The position numbers and the translations under genes were made by a program. A stretch of DNA of 64,000 nt from Acidobacteriota bacterium (GTDB lineage: Bacteria; Acidobacteriota; Terriglobia; Bryobacterales; Bryobacteraceae): assembly GCA_018268715.1 (NCBI GenBank), contig JAFDVZ010000016.1:62001-126000 (forward strand). The letters run 5' to 3'. The notes under the pieces were generated by a model. It was not told the origin of the DNA. It was given only the letters and a program-made list of their open reading frames with translations, and did no database searches. Numbering within the stretch: the first letter of the stretch is position 1; each line of letters starts with the position of its first letter. Below are positions 9,011 through 17,464 of the stretch, in pieces.

Positions 9011-10162
9011 ATGCGATTTCCCATTGCGATCCCAGTGATCCTGACGGCGGGCGCGATCCTGGCGATTTCGGCCGGCCGCGGGCCGGAAATCCCGTTCGAG
9101 CGCAAGACCATCGACCTCGGAATCAGCGAAACGTGCGCGATCGGCGATTTCAACCACGACGGCCGCCCCGACATCTTCTCGGGCGACGCCTGGTACGAGA
9201 ATCCGACCTGGAAGAAGCACACGGTGCGCGATTTGAAAGAGTACGGCACGTACCTGGCTTCGTTGACCGACCTGGCGCTCGATGTGGACGGCGACGGCTA
9301 CACCGACATCGTGAGCGCGGGTTGGCATCCCAAGCAGGTGTGGTGGTCGCGCAATCCGGGCAAGGACGGCGCGATGTGGAAAGACACGGTGATCGATGAG
9401 GGCTACAACGTCGAGTTCGCGTTCCTGGTGGATCTGGACAACGACGGGAAGGCTCGGGAAGTGCTGCCGCAGTTCGGGCAGAGTTCGGCCGCCACGGTGT
9501 GGTATGAGGCGAAGAACGGCAAGTTCGAAAAGCATGTGGCGAGCCGTTCGGGCTACGGGCACGGGATCGGCGCGGGCGACGTGAATCACGACGGCCGCAA
9601 CGACATCGTGACGCCCAAAGGATGGCTGGAGGCGCCGGCCGATCCGCGGCAGTCCGACTGGACGCTGCACGCCGAGTTCTCGCTGGGCGATACCAGCTTC
9701 ATCCATGTGATCGACATTAATGAAGACGGACTGCCGGACCTGCTGACCGGCATGGCGCACAACTACGGCCTGTTCTGGATGGAGCAGCGTCCGGACCACA
9801 CGTGGGTGAAGCACATGATCGACGATTCGTGGTCGCAGCCGCACGCCATTACGCTGGTGGACCTGAACGGCGACGGCAAGGTCGAGGTGGTGACGGGCAA
9901 ACGCTACATGGCGCACGACGGCCACGACCCGGGGGAACGCGAGCCGCTCGGGCTGTACTGGTATGAGTACAAGAAATCCGCTGACGGGAAGGGCGTGGAC
10001 TGGCATCGCCACGTGATCGACTACGGCGGGCGCGCGGGAGCGGGCATGCAGATTCCGGTGGTGGACGTCGACGGCGACGGCGACCTGGACTTCGCCGTGG
10101 GCGGCAAGAGCGGGCTGTTCCTGTTCGAGAATCTGACGAAGTCGCCGAAGCGGGGACGGTAG
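9011..10162 (+). CDS. Secreted FG-GAP/VCBS repeat beta-propeller protein (383 aa)
   Basis: A signal peptide (MRFPIAIPVILTAGAILAISAG) precedes repeated calcium-loop motifs of the FG-GAP/VCBS type: DFNHDGRPDI, DVDGDGYTDI, DLDNDGKAREV, DVNHDGRNDI, DINEDGLPDL, DLNGDGKVEV and DVDGDGDLDF, about seven blades of an integrin-like propeller. Each DxDxDG loop likely binds calcium. These proteins are extracellular or periplasmic and take part in binding or scaffolding; the ligand is unknown. A TATGAT box lies nine bases before the ATG, giving a very short leader. Confidence 0.88.
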   Translation: MRFPIAIPVILTAGAILAISAGRGPEIPFERKTIDLGISETCAIGDFNHDGRPDIFSGDAWYENPTWKKHTVRDLKEYGTYLASLTDLALDVDGDGYTDIVSAGWHPKQVWWSRNPGKDGAMWKDTVIDEGYNVEFAFLVDLDNDGKAREVLPQFGQSSAATVWYEAKNGKFEKHVASRSGYGHGIGAGDVNHDGRNDIVTPKGWLEAPADPRQSDWTLHAEFSLGDTSFIHVIDINEDGLPDLLTGMAHNYGLFWMEQRPDHTWVKHMIDDSWSQPHAITLVDLNGDGKVEVVTGKRYMAHDGHDPGEREPLGLYWYEYKKSADGKGVDWHRHVIDYGGRAGAGMQIPVVDVDGDGDLDFAVGGKSGLFLFENLTKSPKRGR

Positions 10163-10209
10163 GCGGGGCGCGGTCCGGCGGGTATACAATCGGGGCGTTG
10201 GTGTACGAC

Positions 10210-11334
10210 ATGTCCGATGCATCCCTGTACCGCCGGCTGCAACAGGACCTCGACCGCATGCCCGTCGGGTTTCCAGCCACCGAATCGGGCGTCGAGATCC
10301 GGATTCTCGAGCAACTGTTCACAGAAGAGGATGCGCGCATTGCGCTGTCGATGAGCATGGCGGCCGAGCCCGTGGCCGCGATCGGGCGACGGCTGGATCC
10401 GCCCATGGATCTCGAGGTGCTGTCGATGAAACTCGAGGACATGGCGCATCGCGGGCTGATCCGCCGCACCGGTTCGGCCGAGGAGTTGAAGTACGGCAAG
10501 ATGCCGTTCGTCGTCGGCATCTACGAGGGCCAGGTGAACCGCATGTCGGAGCGGCTGGCGGTCGACCTGATCGAGTACTTCGAGCATGGGTTGGGCGAAG
10601 CGGTCCGGCCGAAGAAGACGACGCAGTTGCGCACGGTGCCGGTGAATCAGACGATTCCCGTCGAGCGCGAGGTGGGCCGCTACGACGACCTGCGCCAGTA
10701 TGTACGCTCGACCGACGGGCCGTTCGCGGTGATGAACTGCATCTGCCGGCAGGCGAAGGATCTGGCCGGGGATCCGTGCCGGCAAACCCAGGTGCGGGAG
10801 AATTGCCTGACGCTGGGCGGCGCGGCCAAGGTGATGGTGGACCACGGGCAGGCGCGCTACATCACGCGCGAACGGATGCTCGAACTGATTGATGAGGCGG
10901 ACCTCGAGGGTCTGGTGGTGCAGCCGCAGAATACGCGCGAGCCGATGTTCGTGTGCCTGTGCTGCGGCTGTTGCTGCGTCGCGCTGGGCACGGGCAAACG
11001 GCATGAACGGCCGGTGGAGTTCTTCAATTCGAACTTCTACGTGCGGGTGACGGCGGAGGACTGCGAGGGCTGCGGCGAATGTGTTCACCGCTGCCAGATG
11101 GACGCCGTGACGATGGATGGCGGCGTGGCGTCGATCGAGTTGGCGCGCTGCATCGGGTGTGGGTTGTGCGTTTCCACGTGCACGTCGGGAGCGATGGAGT
11201 TGCAGGCGAAGACGGACGGGCTGACTCCGCCGGGCTCCACCGCGGAGTTGTACGCGAAGATTTACCTCGAGCGGTACGGCGCGCTGGGCTTCGCGCGGGC
11301 GGCGTTGAGGATTGCGACTCGGGCGAAGGTGTGA
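10210..11334 (+). CDS. [4Fe-4S] ferredoxin-domain protein with an N-terminal helical, winged-helix-like region
   Basis: The N-terminal about 100 residues are helical and resemble a winged-helix domain (ARIALSMSMA...IGRRLD...MAHRGLIRR). The middle holds a cysteine cluster (MNCICRQAKDL...DPC...ENC) and a CLCCGCCC run that could bind a further cluster. The C-terminal part has two classical ferredoxin motifs, CEGCGECVHRC and CIGCGLCVSTC, for two [4Fe-4S] clusters. The protein is cytoplasmic and probably transfers electrons; the partner is unknown. Similar proteins are found in many anaerobes and Acidobacteriota without a described function. Start is ambiguous: TTG 10198, GTG 10201 or ATG 10210; TACAAT at 10185-10190 lies ten bases before the GTG. 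Confidence 0.82.
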   Translation: MSDASLYRRLQQDLDRMPVGFPATESGVEIRILEQLFTEEDARIALSMSMAAEPVAAIGRRLDPPMDLEVLSMKLEDMAHRGLIRRTGSAEELKYGKMPFVVGIYEGQVNRMSERLAVDLIEYFEHGLGEAVRPKKTTQLRTVPVNQTIPVEREVGRYDDLRQYVRSTDGPFAVMNCICRQAKDLAGDPCRQTQVRENCLTLGGAAKVMVDHGQARYITRERMLELIDEADLEGLVVQPQNTREPMFVCLCCGCCCVALGTGKRHERPVEFFNSNFYVRVTAEDCEGCGECVHRCQMDAVTMDGGVASIELARCIGCGLCVSTCTSGAMELQAKTDGLTPPGSTAELYAKIYLERYGALGFARAALRIATRAKV

Positions 11335-11624
11335 GGGCTCGGTTCAGTCGGAGCGCCAGTTCGGCCAGCGTCCCGGCGAGGCACGGGGCGGCGGCGGTCG
11401 CGCGGCTCCACGGGAGGGCTTTCATGGCCTCCGCGCGACGACCTTAGATGTCGACCGCCAGGGCATCCGTCTGCGTGGCCATTGCGCCGCTAGCGCGGTC
11501 AGCACGCCAAGGGCGATGGGAGCGCAGGTCGACGACGAGCCTCCGGCGGTTGCGGCCAGGGCGATGTAGCGTTCCGTGCCGAGTCTGCGGAACGAGCCGG
11601 CGGTGAGTTCTTGGCGCGCGCCCG
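11335..11624. other. Intergenic stretch, no convincing gene
   Basis: The 290 bases between the ferredoxin gene and the convergent lipoprotein gene hold only short frames. One minus-strand frame, after the lipoprotein stop in another register, reads LGTERYIALAATAGG and has a coding-like hydrophobic stretch, but it has no start of its own. I see no terminator or repeat. Confidence 0.4.
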
Positions 11625-12158
11625 CTAGGGCTTCGCTTCGAAGCCGACCATGGTCATGATGACGCCCAGGTCCCGGATATCCTGCGCGCTGGCGGGCAGG
11701 AACTTGTCGAGCGCGAACTCGACGTTCACTACGTCCTGGGTCAATAGGCTCGCCGGGACGTCGCGCGAGTAGGTGTACTCGCCCGCTTTCGTGTAGGTCT
11801 CCGGCGGCAGCGCCTGGCCGTTCACCTTCACCGACAGCGTCATCTGCTTCAACTGGTTGAGGATGACGTCCGGGATCACAAACTTGAACTGGAGCGTCGC
11901 GCCCTTCTGCGCAGCGCCGGCGGGAGGCCGGAGCGTCGCCGCGAAGCTGCCCGCGGTCCAGCGCCAGGCGTTCTGCTCGACTCCGTGGAAACCGCGCACC
12001 AACTGCGTCTGCGCTCGCGGATCGGAGGCGTGGACCATGGTGGCGAGGCCGGCCGGTTCCTCCGGCGCCTTCTTCTTTCTACGCTTGCATCCGGCCGGCG
12101 CGAAGGCGAGCGCCGCAATCAACAGCAGGGGGAAGAGGGATAGGACTAATCGCCGCAT
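11625..12158 (-). CDS. Lipoprotein of unknown function (177 aa)
   Basis: The signal sequence MRRLVLSLFPLLLIAALAFAPAGC ends in a lipobox (PAGC), followed by a basic patch (KRRKKK) and a beta-rich domain (LQFKFVIPDVILNQLKQ, LSVKVNGQ, TYSRDVPASLL). It appears to be a periplasm-facing lipoprotein common in this group; no named family recognised. Its start overlaps the end of the molybdopterin oxidoreductase gene by 13 bases, so the two are cotranscribed and possibly functionally linked. Confidence 0.7.
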   Translation of the reverse strand: MRRLVLSLFPLLLIAALAFAPAGCKRRKKKAPEEPAGLATMVHASDPRAQTQLVRGFHGVEQNAWRWTAGSFAATLRPPAGAAQKGATLQFKFVIPDVILNQLKQMTLSVKVNGQALPPETYTKAGEYTYSRDVPASLLTQDVVNVEFALDKFLPASAQDIRDLGVIMTMVGFEAKP

Positions 12159-14194
12159 TTTTCAACTTGTACGAGACAACTATAGAATACCGGGCCGCCG
12201 CCTATGTCGGTGAGACGGTCGCTGGTCAGCGCGTTCACGCTGCGGCGGTCCTGGGCGCTCCTGGCCCAGCGGACGGCCGGGGCTCGCACGACGCCCTGCC
12301 GGACTCCGCCGTTCACTTCGGCCTTCAACAGGAGGCTGCCGCGCTCGTTGAACACGCGCACCGGGTCGCCATCGGCGATGCCGCGCGGGGCCGCGTCGCT
12401 CGAGTGCATCTGGAGAACCGAGGTCTGGCGGTCGACCGAGGCGCGATGGCCGAACGTCGAGTTCATGCTGTCGTCGTTTTTCGACGAGATCATTTCGAGC
12501 GGGAAGCGGCTGACCAGCGACTCCTCACCCAGTCGCGATTCCACCGGCGGGGCGTAATCGGCGGAGGGCAGCTCGCAACGGCCCGACGGCGTGCCGAAGG
12601 CGCCCGTGGCGAAGGGCAGGAAGGGCTGACCCTCCGGGCTGACGTTCAGGCGTACGGATCCCTCGCGATCGAGCCGCTCGAGCGTCACGCCTTCAAGGAA
12701 CGGATGGCCGGAGGCGAGCGTCGTGCGGATCATGTCGTCGTCGGTGTCGCGGAAGCAGGGCTCGTCGAAGCCCATCCTCGCCGCCAGCAGGCGGAAGATC
12801 TCGACGGTGGATTTGCATTCGCCGGGCGCGGGCAGGGCGGGACGCGCCAGTTGGACGTAGTAGTGGCCGTAGGCGCGGTAGAGGTCGGTGTGTTCAAGGA
12901 ACGTGGTGACCGGCAGCACGATGTCGGCCCAATCCGCCGTGTCGGTCTGGAACTGCTCGAGCACGACGGTAAACAGATCCTCGCGAGCCATGCCTCGCAG
13001 CACCAGGTTCTGGTTCGGCGCGATGCCCACGGGGTTCGACGCGTACACCACCATCGCCTTCACGGGCGGGTTGTTGAGCTCGGTCAGGGCCTTGCCCAAC
13101 TCCGACATGTTCACCAGTCGGGCCGTGCGTCCGATGGGGGAGCGGAGTTGCAGCTCGGGCATCTCAAGGCCGGCGCCGTTGAACTGGAAGGCCTGCGACG
13201 TGGATAGCTGAAGTCCTCCGCCCGCTTCCTTCCACGATCCGGTGAGCGCGGGCAGGGCGGTGACGGCGCGCACTGCCGCACCACCGCGTTCGCTGCGCTG
13301 CACGCCGTAGTTCAGGCGGATGGCGGCCGGACGGGTGGTGGCGTACTCGCGGGCCAGCGCGACGATGTCGTCGGCGGCGATGCCGGTGAGCGCGGCGGCG
13401 CGTTCCGGGGGATACTCGGCGGCGCGCTGGCGGAAGGCGTCAAGGCCCGCGGCGTGCGCGTCCAGGTAGGCCTGATCCTGAAGGCCGTCGGAGAGGATGA
13501 CGTGCGCCATGGCGAGGGCCAGCGCCTGGTCGCTGCCGGGATAGATGGCGTAGTGGCGGTCGGCGAGTTTGGCGACGCGAGTGGCGACGGGGTCGATCAC
13601 GTACAGGCGCGCTCCCTTGCGGCGAGCCTCCGTGATGAAGGGCCACAGGTGGACGTTCGTGCCCATGATGTTCGCGCCCCAGGCGATGATCAGCTTCGAG
13701 TGGGCGAACTGTTCGGGCTCGGTTCCATAGCGGAAGCCGAGCGTTTCGTTCAGCGCGACTCCGCCCGCCGAGGAGCAGATGGTGCGGTCGAGCCGCGACG
13801 CTCCCAGGCGATGGAAGAAACGGCGGTCCATGCCGGAGCCGTTCAGCAGGCCCATGGTGCCCGCGTAGCTGTAGGGCAGGATGGACTCCGGCCCGTGCTC
13901 GCTCGAGACGGCGGCCAGTCGCGAGACGATCGTATCCAGGGCTTCGTCCCACCCGATGCGCTCGAAGCGGCCTTCGCCCTTGCGCCCCGCGCGCTTCATC
14001 GGATACAGCAGGCGATCGGGCGAGTATTCGCGTTCCAGGTACTGGGCCACCTTGCCGCACAGAAAGCCGCGCGTCACCGGGTGGGCGGGGTCGCCGCGCA
14101 GGCGCGAACCGCGGCCATTGTCGACGTTGATCAGCAGGCTGCACGTGTCCGGGCAGTCCAAGGCACAAACCGAGCGACGAATTTCCCCAGTCAT
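12146..14194 (-). CDS. Molybdopterin-dependent oxidoreductase (DMSO reductase superfamily)
   Basis: A large catalytic subunit with an N-terminal [4Fe-4S] motif at C10, C14, C18 and C46, then molybdopterin-guanine dinucleotide binding segments (IIAWGANIMGTN, LYVIDPVATRVAKLADRHYAIYPGSD split by loops) and a C-terminal MopB domain (MHSSDAAPRGIADGDPVRV). There is no twin-arginine signal, so it is cytoplasmic. It belongs to the formate-dehydrogenase/polysulfide-reductase-like group annotated as anaerobic dehydrogenase; the substrate is unknown. No electron-transfer subunit is adjacent. The ATG at 14194 is preferred over a GTG at 14245, because CATAAT lies six bases upstream and the cysteine motif follows at once. 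Confidence 0.88.
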   Translation of the reverse strand: MTGEIRRSVCALDCPDTCSLLINVDNGRGSRLRGDPAHPVTRGFLCGKVAQYLEREYSPDRLLYPMKRAGRKGEGRFERIGWDEALDTIVSRLAAVSSEHGPESILPYSYAGTMGLLNGSGMDRRFFHRLGASRLDRTICSSAGGVALNETLGFRYGTEPEQFAHSKLIIAWGANIMGTNVHLWPFITEARRKGARLYVIDPVATRVAKLADRHYAIYPGSDQALALAMAHVILSDGLQDQAYLDAHAAGLDAFRQRAAEYPPERAAALTGIAADDIVALAREYATTRPAAIRLNYGVQRSERGGAAVRAVTALPALTGSWKEAGGGLQLSTSQAFQFNGAGLEMPELQLRSPIGRTARLVNMSELGKALTELNNPPVKAMVVYASNPVGIAPNQNLVLRGMAREDLFTVVLEQFQTDTADWADIVLPVTTFLEHTDLYRAYGHYYVQLARPALPAPGECKSTVEIFRLLAARMGFDEPCFRDTDDDMIRTTLASGHPFLEGVTLERLDREGSVRLNVSPEGQPFLPFATGAFGTPSGRCELPSADYAPPVESRLGEESLVSRFPLEMISSKNDDSMNSTFGHRASVDRQTSVLQMHSSDAAPRGIADGDPVRVFNERGSLLLKAEVNGGVRQGVVRAPAVRWARSAQDRRSVNALTSDRLTDIGGGPVFYSCLVQVEKCGD

Positions 14195-14206
14195 CCCACT
14201 ATTATG
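14195..14206 (-). promoter_or_regulatory. Candidate leaderless promoter -10 (CATAAT) for the molybdopterin oxidoreductase
   Basis: CATAAT on the minus strand (14206-14201) is followed by AGTGGG and then the ATG at 14194, placing transcription start at the start codon. Confidence 0.45.
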
Positions 14207-14319
14207 GCAGCAGGTCTCCGTAGGGGACGGAGCAAACGGAACCATGGATCTGGGAGCGTGCGAAAGAACTTGACTTCCGACGGTCCGCGACTAGAATAAG
14301 GAAATAATCCTTCACGGGT

Positions 14320-14463
14320 ATGCAACCCTGCGAACATAAGAAGAGCGAGATGTTGACGAGACGCGATGGAGTGGAATACGTCCGGTGTCTCGATTGTGGC
14401 CAGGTTTTCGAAGCCGAAGACCTCGAACCGGTGAGCGTGTACGACGAAGACGATCAATCCTGA
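14320..14463 (+). CDS. Small zinc-ribbon protein (47 aa)
   Basis: ATG at 14320 to TGA at 14461-14463. The short product begins MQPCEHKKSEML and contains YVRCLDCGQVFEAEDLEPV, so it has a C-x2-H ... C-x2-C zinc ribbon, followed by an acidic tail (YDEDDQS). The codon composition matches the neighbours and the frame is intact. The gene faces the same way as the yvcK-like gene, about 150 bases upstream of it. Zinc ribbons of this size usually bind RNA, DNA or a protein partner; no function is known for this one. It is too short for standard ORF cutoffs, so it is easily missed. Confidence 0.65.
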   Translation: MQPCEHKKSEMLTRRDGVEYVRCLDCGQVFEAEDLEPVSVYDEDDQS

Positions 14464-14611
14464 AGATCCAGGCTAACCCCCGCTCCATTTCCTCCGATCG
14501 CGCCATGGGCGTGAACGCCTGATGGCGGCCTCCGTCGTGGTGCGCCCTGACGCTCGCAACCACCGTCCGTTCGTGCGATCCTAACTTCTTGACCAAGAGT
14601 GCAGAGGATAC

Positions 14612-15655
14612 GTGCAACGTTCGCAGAACAGCCCTCTTCGTATCGTAGCTATTGGCGGCGGCACGGGTCTTTCGACGCTTCTGCGGGGCTTGAAGAAATA
14701 CGTTCCGCCCGGCGGCGACCTTGAACCCGCCATCGACATCACCGCGATCGTCACCGTGGCCGATGACGGCGGAAGTTCCGGGCGCCTTCGCCGCGAATTC
14801 GAAATCCTGCCGCCCGGCGATATCCGCAACTGCATGGTGGCGCTGTCGGAAGACGAAGCGCTGCTGTCGCAACTGTTCAGTCACCGTTTCACCTCAGGCC
14901 GGGGCTTAAAGGGACACAGTTTCGGCAACCTGTTTCTGGCCGCGTTGACGTCGCTCACCGGAGACTTCGCGGGCGCGGTTCGCGTGTCGTCGGAGATTCT
15001 CGCCATCGCCGGACGAATCTATCCGGCCACCGAGTCCAACGTAATCCTCGAAGCCGAATTGGCCGATGGATCCGTAGTGGTGGGCGAGAGCAAGATCAGC
15101 AAGAGCAAGGCGACGATACGGCGGATCCGGCTGAACACGGGCCGCTGCAAGCCCATGCGCGAGACGGTGGACGCCATCGCCGCCGCCGACCTCATCAGCT
15201 TCGGTCCTGGATCGCTCTTCACCAGCGTGGTGCCGAACGTCCTGGTGGACGGGATTCCGGAGGCCATCTGCGCGTCTGAAGCCATCAAGGCCTACTTCTG
15301 CAACCTCATGTGGCAGCCGGGCGAGACCACGGGCTTGACGGCCTCCGACCACGTGAAGGCCATCATCGATCACGCCGGACGGCGCGTCATCGATTACGTG
15401 ATCGTCAACACCTCGGAGATTCAGGAATCGCTGTTGCGCAAGTACGCGCGCCGGCGGCAGCGGCCCGTGGCCACCGATCTGGAACGCCTGCGGGCGCTCG
15501 GGGTGGCGGTGATGGAAGCGCCGCTGGCGAGCAAGCAACACCTGGTCCGTCATGACCCGGACATCACGGCGGCCATCGCGGTGCGGCTGGCCGCGGAGGG
15601 CCGCGAGATCCGTCACGCGATTCATCGCGGCGGGAGGTCCCGGCGGATCCGCTGA
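14612..15655 (+). CDS. yvcK: YvcK/CofD-like gluconeogenesis factor
   Basis: Member of the YvcK family: the N-terminal nucleotide-sugar binding motif IGGGTGLSTLL (residues 14-24), TVADDGGSSGRLRREF, PPGDIRNC and SFGPGSLFTSVVPN are all conserved. YvcK proteins bind UDP-GlcNAc and tune peptidoglycan precursor supply and growth on gluconeogenic carbon. Start is GTG at 14612 with AGAGG a few bases upstream. The next gene, glmU, which makes UDP-GlcNAc, begins 18 bases after the stop, which fits the UDP-GlcNAc connection well. Length 347 is slightly above the family's usual 320-330. Confidence 0.9.
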   Translation: MQRSQNSPLRIVAIGGGTGLSTLLRGLKKYVPPGGDLEPAIDITAIVTVADDGGSSGRLRREFEILPPGDIRNCMVALSEDEALLSQLFSHRFTSGRGLKGHSFGNLFLAALTSLTGDFAGAVRVSSEILAIAGRIYPATESNVILEAELADGSVVVGESKISKSKATIRRIRLNTGRCKPMRETVDAIAAADLISFGPGSLFTSVVPNVLVDGIPEAICASEAIKAYFCNLMWQPGETTGLTASDHVKAIIDHAGRRVIDYVIVNTSEIQESLLRKYARRRQRPVATDLERLRALGVAVMEAPLASKQHLVRHDPDITAAIAVRLAAEGREIRHAIHRGGRSRRIR

Positions 15656-15673
15656 TCGCTTTCGAACACATCC

Positions 15674-17053
15674 ATGAATACTACTGTCGTCATACTGGCC
15701 GCGGGCTTGGGCACGCGCATGAAATCGAAACGGGCCAAGGTGCTGCACAAGGCGGGCGGACTGCCGCTGGTGGAGCATGTGGTGAACGCCGCGTTGGGCA
15801 TCGCCGAGCCGGAGCGCATCGTGGTGGTGGTGGGGCATCAGGCCGCCCAGGTGCGCGCCGCGCTCGCGCACACCGGCGTGCGTTTCGTTGAACAGAAAGA
15901 GCAGAAGGGCACCGGGCACGCCTTGCTGATGTGCCGTGACGCGGTTCCGCGGGATGGTCTGCTGGTGGTGGGTTACGGCGATGTCCCGTTGCTCGCCGCC
16001 TCAACATTCCGGCGTCTGGTGGATCTCCAGGCGAATTCGGACATGGCCGCGACGCTGATCACGACGCGGCTCGACGACCCGACCGGATACGGCCGCGTCC
16101 TGATCGACGAAGCCGGCCGAGTCCGCGCCATCGTCGAGCAGAAGGCCGCCACGCCGGAGCAGTTGAAGGTGAACCTGATCAACTCGGGCATCTACTGTTT
16201 CCGCGCGGACCTGCTGTGGCGCTATATCGATCGCATCGAGCCGAACAACCCGGCGCATGAGTATTACCTGACCGACATGGCCGAGATCCTGAACGCCGAG
16301 GGCTACCATCTGGGCAACATGGAGGTGTCCGACGCGAGTGAACTGCTTGGCATCAACACGCGGTTGGAACTTGCCGCAGTGGACCGCATCCTGCGCGAGC
16401 GGAAGGCGCGCCAGTTGATGCTCGATGGCGTCACTATCGAGAAGCCGGAGACGGTGACCATCGATGCGCGGGTCTCCATCGGCCGCGACACCGTCGTCGA
16501 GCCGTTCACGCGCATCCTGGGCGCCACCACGATCGGCGAGGATTGCGTCATCGGCGCGGGCGCTGTGCTCTGCGATGCGACGCTCGCCGATGGCGTGGAG
16601 GTGGCGCCTTACACGCACATTGAAGCGAGCCGCCTGGACGCGGGCGCCCACATCGGGCCATTCGCGCGGCTGCGCATGGGCGCGCATTTGGAGGCTGGCT
16701 CGAGCGTCGGCAACTTCGTCGAACTGAAGAAGTCCGTGCTCGGCTCCGGCTCCAAGGCGCAGCACCTGGCTTATCTGGGCGACTCCACTATCGGCGAGAA
16801 GGTGAACATCGGCGCGGGTACGATCACGTGCAATTACGACGGCAAGAAGAAGTCGCCGACCCGGATCGGAGACCGCGCGTTTGTCGGCAGCAATTCGACG
16901 CTGGTGGCGCCGGTGGAGATTGGGGCGGATAGCTATGTCGGCGCCGGTTCGGTGATCACGGCGGCGGTGCCCGAAGGATCGCTGGCGCTAGGACGCGGCC
17001 GCCAGGTGATCAAGGACGGTTGGGTGGCTCGGCGAAAGGCCGGAGCGGACTGA
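15674..17053 (+). CDS. glmU: Bifunctional UDP-N-acetylglucosamine diphosphorylase / glucosamine-1-phosphate N-acetyltransferase
   Basis: The N-terminal pyrophosphorylase domain starts with VVILAAGLGTRMKSKRAKVLH (motif LAAGxGTRM with the basic pair for UTP binding); the GDVPLL motif holds the metal-binding aspartate. The C-terminal half (from about 250) is a left-handed beta-helix of hexapeptide repeats with the acetyltransferase signature around NFVELKKS, AQHLAYLGD and TITCNYDGKKK. It makes UDP-GlcNAc for peptidoglycan and lipopolysaccharide. Length 459 is typical. It forms an operon with the yvcK-like gene. Confidence 0.96.
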   Translation: MNTTVVILAAGLGTRMKSKRAKVLHKAGGLPLVEHVVNAALGIAEPERIVVVVGHQAAQVRAALAHTGVRFVEQKEQKGTGHALLMCRDAVPRDGLLVVGYGDVPLLAASTFRRLVDLQANSDMAATLITTRLDDPTGYGRVLIDEAGRVRAIVEQKAATPEQLKVNLINSGIYCFRADLLWRYIDRIEPNNPAHEYYLTDMAEILNAEGYHLGNMEVSDASELLGINTRLELAAVDRILRERKARQLMLDGVTIEKPETVTIDARVSIGRDTVVEPFTRILGATTIGEDCVIGAGAVLCDATLADGVEVAPYTHIEASRLDAGAHIGPFARLRMGAHLEAGSSVGNFVELKKSVLGSGSKAQHLAYLGDSTIGEKVNIGAGTITCNYDGKKKSPTRIGDRAFVGSNSTLVAPVEIGADSYVGAGSVITAAVPEGSLALGRGRQVIKDGWVARRKAGAD

Positions 17054-17407
17054 TTACTTCTTCTTCGAATCGGAGGATCGGTCGGGACGCACCAGGATCG
17101 AGAGGGCGACGTCGCCGTCGTCCTCCGGCGCGTACCTGACCGTCACCCGGCTCTTTACTTTCAACTTTCCTTCCACCTTCGTGCCGGCGTTGATCCGGAA
17201 CGAGCGCTTTTCCGGCCGTTTGTTCAGGATGGTGCGGGTCACCGACACCCGGTCGGACGTCAACTCAACGACGTTACCGGAAAAAAAGCCGTCGTTCTCG
17301 GGGGCGGTCTGCGGGCTATCGGCCGACGGTGGGGCGGCGGGGTCCTGCACACAGACCGCCACCGGCGCCGTCAACAGCGCGAGGAGAAGAATTGTCGAGA
17401 AGGCCAC
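17054..17407 (-). CDS. Small secreted protein of unknown function (117 aa)
   Basis: A signal peptide (MAFSTILLLALLTAPVAVCVQ) precedes a proline-rich linker and a small beta-barrel-like domain (SGNVVELTSDRVSVTRTI, GTKVEGKLKVKSRVTVRY) reminiscent of DUF5666-type OB folds that follow the pattern G-x-V-x10-V. The tail is basic (SDSKKK). Start is GTG at 17407. Its stop directly abuts the glmU stop on the opposite strand. It follows truB on the minus strand with a 57-base gap that contains TATCGT seven bases before the start, so it may have its own leaderless promoter. Confidence 0.65.
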   Translation of the reverse strand: MAFSTILLLALLTAPVAVCVQDPAAPPSADSPQTAPENDGFFSGNVVELTSDRVSVTRTILNKRPEKRSFRINAGTKVEGKLKVKSRVTVRYAPEDDGDVALSILVRPDRSSDSKKK

Positions 17408-17464
17408 TGATAATACGATAGTGGACCCGCATGAACGGGCGCTAAAGGAGCGATTAAAATTCGT

